Positions 43,914-54,176 of a stretch of 64,000 nucleotides of DNA are shown piece by piece. Position 1 is the stretch's first letter. Each line of letters starts with the position of its first letter. Below the pieces are notes generated by a model. It was not told the DNA's origin. It searched no databases and saw only the letters and a program-made list of their open reading frames with translations. This DNA is from Arachis hypogaea (taxonomy: Eukaryota > Streptophyta > Magnoliopsida > Fabales > Fabaceae), in the NCBI RefSeq assembly GCF_003086295.3, contig NC_092043.1, positions 46,280,884 to 46,344,883 of the forward strand, read 5' to 3'. The position numbers and the translations under genes were made by a program.

Positions 43914-46900
43914 ATGTCTAGTACTAACACTTCGGTACTTTGATTGCTTCAACCCTGATGCAAAATTCAACATGCATGATCATCGAAACACTGCAAATTA
44001 TCATCCTGGTATTTGGAAGGATTATTTCCTTCAATATGCTTCACAATCTATGGTATATATCTCTCTATATATATTATTATTCATCAAGCATGCAAATGCA
44101 ATAATAATCAACTGATATATCTTTTATATGGATATAATAATGCAGGAATTTGATGATGAAACGAAGGCACAAATTGAAAAACTGAAGAAACAAGTTGTCA
44201 AAATGCTTATTGATGTCTCAAAGCCCATTGAAGAAATAGTTAACTTGATTGATTTAATCTGTCGTTTGGGGATTCATTATCACTTTGAGAGTGAGATTGA
44301 TGAATTGCTGCAACAAATTCACAACAATTATACCAAAAATGGAGAAATAATCATTTTTGAGGACAACCTTCCTTCTCTTGCTTTACTTTTTAGGTTACTA
44401 AGGCAACAAGGATATCGCGTTTCACCAAGTAAGTATATATCATTATATTTTGCCTTAAAATGACCTTAGTTTAATTTTTACATAATATAATACACAGGTT
44501 ATTTTCATTTTAGTTATTATAAAAATTTTGCTTTAATTTGATCTATTTACCTTTTTTTGGTTGTTTATACTTAGCAATATTGAAACATTAGCTTTCCTTG
44601 TTATAAATGTTTCTATAGATGTTTTGTTTGTGTTTATATCTATGAAGCACGGACATTTCGTTGAATTGCTGTGTTTGGGTGTTGGACACATTTTTTAGAC
44701 ACGATATTCATCAATATTTATTTGACATGTGTGTCTGATGTGTCCAACCGTGTCTTAATAAAAAATAATTTTTTTTCGGACACGCTTGGACACACCTAAA
44801 TATCCTCACGTGTCAGCATGTACAGTCTTATTCTTAACATATATTCTTGAAATAAATTTAGATATAGTATATATTATTATTTATTAAAACAAAAAATATT
44901 TTAAATACTTGATATAATTAAAATAAGACATTAAAAATAATTAAAAAATTAATTTATATTTTAATATCAATAAAATATCAAAATATCATTACGATAATTT
45001 ATGTAAAAAATACTTTATATTTTATATGTATGTGTATTCCTGTGTCTTATAAGATTTTAAAATTTGCGTGTCGGCGTATCCCGTGTCGTGTGTCCCGTGT
45101 CCGTATCAGTATCCGTGTATCATAAGTCAATATAGATATCATTATTTAATATTAATATATGGTTAATACTCAAATACGTCTCTTAAAAAGTAATTTATCT
45201 TTTAAATTGATTCTTAAAAAATTTTGTTAGTCACATTAATTCTTAAAAATTATAATTATAAGTCAAATCAATCTTTTTATTTAGTAGATGATGATGTATC
45301 ATGTTAAGTATCATATGACATGATAAGATAATAAGTTAATGTGGTTATAATATGATTAGTTACACATAGTATTAACATGTCATGTTATCATGCAAGTTAA
45401 TATTTTAATGAATGCTATAGTGTCTAAAAGATGGCATCTACTTAGTTAAAAATTAATATTTATTTAAAAATATAAAAATAAATAATTTTAAAAAAATCAA
45501 AATTTATTAAAACAAATAAATTAGATAAAATTTAGACAACTTATAAACACCATAAAATTAACCTTATTTTTTGGGTGCATATTTGAATATTAACTCATAT
45601 TTAATACTTTTGATTTACATTCTTTAATTCAACTTAAATATTCAAATCTACCAAAGAGCCAAGAAAAAACACCTAATTTCAACCAACAAATATTTATTAG
45701 GCTACAATAATCAAACAAAGGCTATTCACTCACTATTTTTTTTCAATTTACCTTTTTATTCTTTCACTTATTTTTTATAACACTAATTTTACCCAACATC
45801 ATTAGTCCCTACCTGATGTTGTGGGCCTAAATTTTAAGTTCTAAATTCTATATTGTAAAATTATTTTACCTTATTTGCACTTCCAAATATTCTTTTTACT
45901 CTGTGTTTTAGATTTTTTTTTAATGTTTTTTTTCTAATTGTTGGTTAATTTTTAAATTAGTTGGCTAAATTATTGTTAACTTCCTAAACCTTTTTTTTAT
46001 ATATTTTTTGATTGTTGTATGGAACAATATTCAGATGTGTTCAACAAATACAAGGATGAGAATGGAAAGTTTAGTGAAAAACTTGTGAAGGATGTGGAAG
46101 GATTGCTAGAATTGTATGAAGCATGTCATGTCAGAATTCATGGAGAAGAGATATTAGATGAAGCTTATGCATTCACTTCCACTCAACTTAAATCCATTGC
46201 AACCCAATTGAAGCCTTCTCTTGCATCACAAGTCAATTATAGTTTAAAGCAATCTTTACACCGAGGTTTACCGAGATTGGAGGCACGCCGTTTTATTTCA
46301 ATATATGAACAAGATCCAACCCATAATCAAATTCTACTCACTCTTGCAAAATTAGACTTTAATTTCCTACAAAACTTGCATCGGAAAGAAGTTGGCAACA
46401 TTTGCGAGTAAGCTCTTTAAGTTTAAAGTGTTTAGTTTTGATATATATTGAGTTTTACTTTATTTTTGTTAAATATTTGTTATAAGTTAATTGCTAATAT
46501 ATTGTATTAGTTATTATAGCATCAAATTAATGAAAATAACCAAAAGAAAGGAAGACAAAAAAGTTATTATAGAGACAAAAGTTCTTGAAATAAATCCAAA
46601 CAAAAACATATATATTTTATAAAAATATTTTTTTCCAATAGTTTGTTTTATTATTCTTCAACCTTTAAATACGGCAAGGAGGGGACCTCATGGCTGGTGA
46701 ATTGCCTCCTTTGGCATTATTGCCATTAGGAGCAATAAATTAGCATTTACCTAATTATTAAGCATACGATGCTTTTGAATTTTAGATAAATAGATTTAAA
46801 AAATATGGAATTTAGATAAATAGATTTTGAATTTTGAATTTGTAATTTATAAATTTTGGATGTGCATTTCTTTTGCTAATAATTAAATAAAAAATATTTA

Positions 46901-49777
46901 ATAGTAAAAAAATATTAACAAAAAATCGTTAAAATTTATTATTTTGAACTTTATTTAGTGCACCTTACAATACATAAATATTAAATAAAATAAATTTAAA
47001 CTTTAAATTTTGTTATTGTGTTTTTGTGGTTTCATTTAGGTGGTGGAAAGAGCTCGATGTTGCTGCAAAACTGCCATTTACTCGAGACAGAATTGTGGAA
47101 TGTTGTAACTGGATTTTGGCAGTTTATTTTGAGCCCCAATATTCTCAAATTAGGAAAATAATGACAAAACTGATCGCTTTTATATCAATTGTTGATGATA
47201 CATATGATTTGTATGGAACCATGGATGAACTGGAACTTTTCACCCAGGCAATTGAAAGGTTCGGAATAAGTATAATTTTTTATATAAAAAATGAGAATTT
47301 ATTAATTATATATTTTTATTAAATTCTCAATTTTTTCCCTCATATTTTTGTCATAGTACTCACCATTTCTGTCACAGTACTTCTTTTTTATACATATTTT
47401 ATATAAAAAAAAATTGAAAATTTAATAAAAATATACAATTATACAATTAACTTTTCTATTTTTATTAGATTCTCATATTTTTTCTTATTTTTATCTTTCC
47501 TTTATTAACAAAATCAATTTAATTAATTGATTTCATTATTTTATTACCAATTTGAATCAATTCTATATTTTTTCTCATTAATTTTAAAATTCTTCAAAAG
47601 AATCTATTGAGCCTGCAACATCAATTTCAGTTCAATTCTAACAAGGTGAAAACTCAGGTGTAGTCGACTTCACGTGAAGTTGATAGTTGAGAGTCGTTAG
47701 ATGAAAATTTAGTCAAATAAGTTAAATCATCTAACAACTCTCAATTATCAACTTTACCTGAAGTCAACTACGCCTGGTTTTCACCTTCCAATAATTTGTG
47801 CATCTCCTATATTTTTCTTAATTTTTTTTATTCAAAGAGTTAAATTTAAAAACAATCTAAAACGTTTATTTCTTAGTATCCAACATTCTTAATGAAAATA
47901 TCATGCCTTTTTAGTGTTTTTTTTAAAACTCAACACTTATATAATAGAGTTTAATACAATTTATTAAAAATAACGTTTTCACATAGTCTCGGTATTCACA
48001 GCTCCTATTCCTCGTGCTCAAAAGATTTACGAATAAGCTCGCTAATTTTAGTAGCGTTTTTTAGTTTTAAATTTGAAATTTAATTCGGAATTACCAAAAT
48101 TTTATATGTGGTTACACGGTTATTACAGGTGGGATATTAGTTGCATAAATGATCTTCCAGAATACATGAAATTAATATATGAGTCTCTCTTCAAGATTTA
48201 TGAAGAAGCAGAACGAGAGCTTGAAAAGCAAGGAAGAGCATATTGCATTAAATATGTCATCAAAGAAGTAAGATTGTCATTTGAATTTTCGATAATATAT
48301 TCTTTATTCTGTCATTATTAAACTTATTCAATTTGGAGATATCTAACTTAAAATAAGAATTTATAAGATAGATGCTACATGAGCGAAGAAGTTTATTATT
48401 AGTTTTAGATTTGTTAAAGCCAAAATCAGTTAATAATCCTTTTGACACTAAAGTAGTATTTATTTCTAGAGATTGGAGTTGGAATTGGAAAATCATGACT
48501 CGGTATAAAATAGAGTCACAAAGAAATAAAATTTCTGAGAATGAAAACTAAAATTTTAACAATATTTTTTAATAATTAAAGATATTTTAATAAATATTCT
48601 TATTTTATTCATATTTATCTTGAATTAAATAGGATTTTAATTAGACATAATTTGATTTTATATACTTTATGCTAAATATAATACAGATGTTTAATTTAGT
48701 TTTAGTATCTCAGACTAAAAGATAGAGATTAAAAAACCAAAACTGAATTAACTTTTAGTATTGTATTTTGTATGAAGTGAGAGATAGAGATTAAAATAAG
48801 AAATGAAACTCTAATTTAATTTACACAAAAGATAAAGTTAAAATTAATTAATTGAAATGAGAATATTTTAGGTATAAAATATTATTAAAGTTTCAGTATT
48901 TGCTTCCAAAAATTTTAGTCAGCTGAGGTACTAAAATACTGAAATATTGGAGACAGATACTGAAATTTTAATACCAATCTCTGAACTAACAAACATCATA
49001 CTGAATTTTAGTCTCTCAGTTTCCGTCCCAATACCTCAAAATAAACGCTACCTGAAAATGCAACATTGAATTCATGTCATCATAATTCTCCAAACACTGA
49101 TTTTGTTATATAAATGTTGAATGGTAGCTTCAAAAGACAATCCAGGCCTACATGACTGAAGTCAAATGGTTGAATAACAAGTATATACCAACAATGGCAG
49201 AGTACATCCAAACATCAGCAATATCATCTGGTTATCCGTTGCTCATAGCAATTTCTTATGTTGGCATAGGAGATATGGCCACAAAAGACATCTTTAAATG
49301 GGTGACAAATAAACCCAAAATTGTTAGAGCTTCTGCAACTATGTGCAGGATCATGGATGACATTGTCTCTAATGAGGTATAGCGCATGTGCAAAAGTTCT
49401 CTATGTTGATATTATAATTGAATTTTTTTTATTATTTAGTCATGTGAAAGTTATTTTAAAAGCTAAATCTCATTGAACAGTTTGAACAGAAAAGAGAACA
49501 TGTTGCCTCAATAATAGAATGCTATATGAGAGATTATGGTGTATCTAAAGAAGAAGCCATTCAAGAATTGCAAAAGAGAGTTACAGATGCTTGGAAGGAT
49601 ATAAATGAGGAATGCTTGAAGCCAACAGAAGTTCCAAGGCCGTTTCTAATGAATATTCTCAACATGTCACGATTTATGGATGTGATGTATAAAGATGAAG
49701 ATTGCTATACTCATCCAGAAGGAAAAATGAAGGAGTGCATTGAAGCTTTGCTTGTTGATCCAGTGCCAATAATATGA
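43914..49777 (+). CDS. terpene synthase, TPS-a type (probable sesquiterpene synthase), seven exons
   Basis: It would ionise a prenyl diphosphate (farnesyl diphosphate expected) in the cytosol to form a sesquiterpene; no plastid transit peptide is seen. Exons inferred from GT/AG sites and phase: to 44052, 44146-44428, 46035-46407, 47040-47258, 48129-48267, 49128-49376 and 49481-49777. From ATG 43972 they join in frame to 546 residues, the usual size. The seven-exon layout with 219, 139 and 249-base exons is typical of TPS-a/b. Motifs: RN-x8-W near the N-terminus (5-15), RDR (261-263), DDTYD (298-302) and DDIVSNEFE (442-450), the two magnesium-binding motifs. Oddity: the first ATG (43914, MSSTNTSVL) is out of frame with the conserved exon 1 sequence starting DCFNPDAKF. 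Either translation starts at 43972 or the 5' end carries a frameshift. The exact product cannot be read from sequence. Confidence 0.88.
44641..45124. mobile_element. non-autonomous DNA element in terpene synthase intron 2
   Basis: Ends TATGAAGCACGGACA and TATCCGTGTATCATA form inverted repeats, with further GTGTCGG/CCGTGTC blocks inward on both sides (44680-44820 and 45050-45115). The AT-rich centre is non-coding. It lies in the 1.6-kb intron 2 and should be spliced out. Confidence 0.6.
45125..46034. other. rest of terpene synthase intron 2
   Basis: Repeat-like AT-rich sequence with ATGACATGATAAG and TAACATGTCATGTTATCATG inverted blocks at 45310-45400. No coding sequence. Confidence 0.35.
47645..47785. 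mobile_element. foldback MITE in terpene synthase intron 4
   Basis: These 141 bp are almost entirely inverted repeat: GGTGAAAACTCAGGTGTAG at the left and CTACGCCTGGTTTTCACC at the right, with matching inner arms (AACTCTCA/TGAGAGT) around a short loop. The flanks TTCTAACAA (47636-47644) and TTCCAATAA (47786-47794) match at 7 of 9 bases, suggesting a Mutator-type 9-bp duplication. It is a strong potential hairpin in the pre-mRNA. Confidence 0.8.
48690..49052 (-). mobile_element. MITE-like element in terpene synthase intron 5
   Basis: The right end AATAAACGCTACC is a TIR-like terminus related to GGTAGCGTTT. Inside are paired blocks CTCAGACTAAAAGATAGAG (left) and GAATTTTAGTCTCTCAG (right), plus GAGACAGATACTG. 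The left end is degenerate. It has no coding capacity. Confidence 0.5.
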
Positions 49778-50235
49778 GAAAGAAGCATCTTAATTGTTTG
49801 TTTGGACCATTAAATTGTTAGAAATGAGAAAAAAAATTAATTCTTTAGTGTATTTGACAAAATTTTAACATTTAAAGTAAAAGTATTAAAAAAATAAAAA
49901 ATATTTTTATATTAATATTGTACTCAAATATAATTGTTAAATAAAAAAATATTTTTATATAACATATCTAAATATAAAATTATTTTTCTCTTAAAAACTT
50001 TTGAATTTTTTTTAATAACTCATCCAAACCTTTCCTTCTCAAAATGAAGAAAATACACTAAACCTTGTATATGCCTAAGCAAAAGTAATATCTAATAAAA
50101 TATATTGGCGCAACTCATAAATCGAATCAAGTGAAGGCTTTGTAGTATTTGCTAGAATTTTGACTTCTTTTTAATATTTGACCTCTTTTGTAGTTTGAAA
50201 TCTAAATTTTTTTCATGACTTAAAAGAAAATAAAC
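49778..50235. other. terpene synthase 3' flank
   Basis: AT-rich 3' flanking region; AATAAA-like signals are frequent and none can be singled out. Confidence 0.3.
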
Positions 50236-50254
50236 AATAACAAAAAAAATAAAA

Positions 50255-50530
50255 AATTGTTTAAAAAAGACAGTCTTATTGAATACTATTCTCAAACTCC
50301 TTCTAAGACAACAGAAATTTCACTTGGAGGAGAAAGGATCCTCGTTGCAGTCTTTGCCATGATGTCTGTTACTGTATTTACATCTCTTAAGATCAACTGA
50401 AGATCAACACGCCATTTCGAAGACATGATATCTCAAATTTTTAACACTAAATGATCAATAAACCCAGAGCAATCCTATAAATTATTTACAATAATAAAAG
50501 CCTCCACATAATATGTCTCACATCATCACT
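50255..50530 (-). pseudogene. LINE ORF2 3' fragment, RNase H end
   Basis: It aligns with the 3' part of the LINE at 34436-34690: CTCAAACTCCT, TTTGCCATGATGTCTG, AAGATCAACACGCCA, CATGATATCTC, GATCAATAAACCCA and GCCTCCACA occur in the same order. The frame is broken. It is flanked on the left by an A/T tract corresponding to the poly(A) end in its own sense. Confidence 0.7.
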
Positions 50531-51112
50531 TAAACTAAATATTAAATATAAGAAAAATACGCTAAAAAAAGTTTTTTTTTTCTTTAGACAAAAATATGAC
50601 ACACAGTTTTTGTCAAAAATATTCTCAGAATTATCTTTATCTTATTGTAATTAATTTATAATTTTCATATGTAAGACAAAAAAAATTGGGACATTTTAGT
50701 GGTGATTGAAATATTATTTTACAAATTTGTCATAAAATAATATATAATTTACATGACTAATAAGAACAGTTTTTATTGAAATAATCATTACATTTAAGTT
50801 TGCAGTTAGTTTTACATATAATTGGAATTTTAATTATAGTTTATTTTGGTTTACAAATAAAGGTTTAGCTATGTTAAAATTACTGATAAAAAATTATTAT
50901 AAAAAGTTATACAAAGTTTGATTTTCAATACAATTATTGTGTATCTATTAAAATAAAACATTTAAAATTTTCTACTAATAGTAATCTTAACTTTTGTCCT
51001 AAAATTATATATTAACTAAATCCAACAAATAATTAGTATAACCATAAATTATGGCCAAATGAAATTAGTTTTTTCAAATGACATATTTCCAATATATTTT
51101 CAAAAGATCTTA
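50531..51112. other. AT-rich intergenic DNA
   Basis: No gene or repeat border is recognised. Confidence 0.3.
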
Positions 51113-51517
51113 GACGGTGTTTGTTTATAGAAATAGGACACTGAATTAAAAACACAAAAACACAAAATCGTATTTAATAGATGAGACATAAATAAAAATA
51201 TTGTATCCAGAGATACTGAATTAGTGTATTTTGTATTTATCCTAACAGAAAAAATACAAAGACACTAACAAAAGATACAACTTATTTTTTATTTTTTCTT
51301 TCATTGTTCTTATTAATTTTTCATAATTATATTTTTTATTATTATATTTTTCTTCTCAAATTTTTTGAATGAAAAAAAAAGAGAATTAATTAAATTTTTT
51401 TAATTTGTTATACTTTATCACCAAATAAAATACAAAAACACTAAATTCTATGTCTTTATCTTTTATATTTTATACTTAGTATCTTATCTTATCGTGTTCT
51501 CACAAACAAATACAGCA
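51113..51517 (+). mobile_element. Tourist-like MITE, copy 3, with TTA duplication
   Basis: GACGGTGTTTGTTT at the start and AAACAAATACAGCA at the end, flanked by TTA on both sides (51110-51112 and 51518-51520). The interior aligns with 7856-8258 (ACTGAATTAGTGTATTTTGT, AAAGACACTAACAA, TATTTTTTATTTTTTCTTTC, CACCAAA). The TTA duplication supports PIF/Harbinger origin. Confidence 0.78.
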
Positions 51518-51520
51518 TTA

Positions 51521-52302
51521 GAGCATCTCCAATGGGGAGTCCGGTTACTATATAGTCAGAGAAAAGGAGGAATTAGAGCGTTGGAGTAGAGCTAAAGTGA
51601 GTTCCCTCACTGTTTTCAAGAAGAGGGAGTCCTCTGAATGGAGACTCCCATTGCTCAATCAAAACTTGCCAAATGGCATGTTAGTAAAAAATAAATAATT
51701 GTATAAAATGTTAATTAATTTAATAATAATTATAATAATTAATTATATTAAATATTAATATACTTATTTAATTAATAATTTATATTAATTATTTAACTAA
51801 TAAATAATTAAGTAATTAAATTATAATTAATTTATTAATAATTATAATAATTAATTAGTGAATTATTTAACTAATATTGAAGGAGGACTTGATTGAACAC
51901 ATATGGCAATTTTATAATGTTTGTCGTTAACTTTAGAGTTTAATTATGTTTTTCTTTGTATTAAATAATTTTACAAATTAGTGTAACTATGAATTATCTA
52001 TTGTGTATTATTGTTATATATGAATTTATTTAATATTAATATCTTTTAATAGTGAATTATTTTTAAATTTAAATATTTAAATTACATTATTAAAAAAATT
52101 AATTACATTAATTACAAGTATTTTAATTAATTAATTAAGTGGGACCACAATAGGGACTAAAGTTAGTTCCTTCTAACGGAGAAGAGAGAGATGCTTTGAG
52201 TTCCTATTTACTATTTATGATGCAAAAGCTAATGTAGAGTTACTTTTTATGACAGGTGGGCCATAAACAGGAACTGGGATGAGTTCCCTACTGAAGATGG
52301 TC
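51521..52302. mobile_element. PIF/Harbinger-like non-autonomous element, 782 bp
   Basis: It begins GAGCATCTCCAATGGGGAG and ends TCCCTACTGAAGATGGTC, imperfect inverted repeats, flanked by TTA (51518-51520 and 52303-52305). The GAGCATCTCCAATGG terminus is common in plant elements. The centre is very AT-rich and non-coding. It shares the TTA at 51518-51520 with the neighbouring MITE. Confidence 0.7.
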
Positions 52303-52394
52303 TTAAGACTGTCCACGGAAGAAAAAAGCAATGAAAAACTATGTCTATAAAGTATAAACTAAATAACACTACCAAATAATAAGAAAATAACAAG

Positions 52395-53540
52395 AGTGTC
52401 CGTTGTGGTGACGGTTCTCTAAAGAGGAGTGTCCGTTGTGAAAAAATGTGGTCTGTTTCTGTAACAACCTAATCCAAATGAGCTCCTGTCTTCACAGGAA
52501 TTACCTATTCGAGGGGTCCGTGGAAGGACATTTGTCAGATACAGTTCAAGAATCAGGAAATCAAGCAGAAGATGATTATTGGGCTGTCCATGGAAGTGGG
52601 TGACGGAAGACGAACTCGGTTTTGGGAGGATGTCTGGATTCATGGAGGTTCTTTGAAAGATCGTTTTCCAAGGCTCTTCTCAGTTGCAAACCAAATAGGA
52701 TTGGTGATAGGGGATTGTAGGTTTTGGGATGGGTTAGTAAGGATATGGAATTTCCAGTGGAAGAGAGAATTATTCCAATGGGAGTTGGATCTAGTGAACC
52801 AGCTTCACCACACTTTGAGGCTGGTGAACATTGAATTTGGAAGAGATGATAGAGTTGTCTGAAAATATGATAAACAAGGAATTTTCTCTACTAACTCATT
52901 TGTGCAAGTGTTGCAGGTGGAAACGGTCTCGGAGGGAATATCAAGCTACAGCTTCACTAGGATTATTTGGAAAGGTCTTGTCCCACCTAGAGTGGAGTTG
53001 TTTGTCTGGTTTGTCCTAAGTGGCAAGGTCAACACGAAGGAGAGACTGAGTCGGTTTCAGGTCATTCACCAAGAATATAATTTATGTGTTTTATGTAATA
53101 ATGGTATTGAACGTTGTCATCACTTGTTTTTTGGTTGTAGTTTCTCTTAGAAGGTATGGTGTGCTTGGTTATCATATGTTGGTGTGCAATGAACTTGTCT
53201 GGGTGCGATAAAAGAGCATTTCCAAAGTTGGATTGAGATCTCAAATAGAAAAGAGGAGTGCAAGAGATGGATGGTGTGTTTTTGTGCCATCATTTGGAAC
53301 ATATGGTTGAAACGAAATCGGAGGATTTTTCAAAACAAAGGAAGAGGAGTTGAGGAGATTATCAACATGTCCTTCCGGAACTACAAAGAGTGGTTAGGAG
53401 CAGACCATTTCTGTTGTTGATGGCAATGCCAGAGATGACATAAGGGATATCTAAATTGTTTTACATGTGTGTTCTAGTTTGGTTCCTACGTTATTATCAT
53501 CTATGCTCCACTTGTTGTGTTGAGCTTCTCTTTTTAAAAA
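52395..53540 (+). mobile_element. 5'-truncated LINE (L1-type) with 17-bp duplication
   Basis: AATAAGAAAATAACAAG (52378-52394) and AATAAGAAAATAGCAAG (53541-53557) flank the element with one mismatch. The 3' end at 53540 is A-rich, consistent with target-primed insertion on the plus strand. A 13-bp AGTGTCCGTTGTG is repeated at its 5' end (52395 and 52429). Confidence 0.82.
52508..53420 (+). pseudogene. LINE ORF2 C-terminus, broken
   Basis: Starting near GPWKDICQIQFKNQEIKQK, the frame continues with VGDGRRTRFWEDVWIHGG, then a TGA (52861) and KYDKQGIFSTNSFVQVL. The zf-RVT block is RIIWKGLVPPRVELFVWF...CVLCNNGIERCHHLFFGC. A further TAG follows near 53149, then GAIKEHFQSWIEI and AIIWNIWLKRNRRIFQNKG. 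Several stops make it non-functional. It belongs to a different L1 subfamily from the LINE at 34372, lacking the RVT_3 domain. Confidence 0.8.
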
Positions 53541-53557
53541 AATAAGAAAATAGCAAG

Positions 53558-54176
53558 GTAAATGGCTTAAAGTCAATAACAATTTAAATTGCTTATCAAT
53601 ACTTAGGAAAATAAAATCAATTTTGAACTGAATATATATTTTTTAACCATCAAAATTGAACACTAACGATAAAATATATAAACTAATTCTATACTCATCA
53701 AAAATTAAAATAATTGGACAAAACTAACCAGACCATCCAATATAAGTTATTCGTTGGATAATTTTATCAAAAATTTTGAATAATTTTATGACACTAATCC
53801 AATATTTAAATTTTAATGAAATATTAAGAAATGGTAATTTCCTAAACTTTCGATCAAAATACACCACATAGCCACAAACGTACTTAGAACAACCCATTCT
53901 TTTTCCGGCTAGGTTCTGATGTTGAATTTATAATTACCGAATTGAAACTTGGAAATACAGTCCTAGCATGGGATTGTCATTGGTATTTTTATACCACTAT
54001 TTCATTGGCTTTGAAGGTTAGCGGGTTTCGTTGGACACATGAAATTCATCTGGAAATAAAAATGATAGAGAAAATTAAGTCACTGGCACAGATAAAAATT
54101 TTAACAAATCACTCAACAGACCTAGTCTAATGATACCCAGCAATTGAAAAACTTGTGATGATACAATTAGTTGAAT
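53558..54176. other. 3' region downstream of the CHERP-like gene
   Basis: AT-rich spacer that should contain the 3' UTR of the minus-strand CHERP-like gene. No other gene is supported; frame 53942-54130 is weak. Confidence 0.35.
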
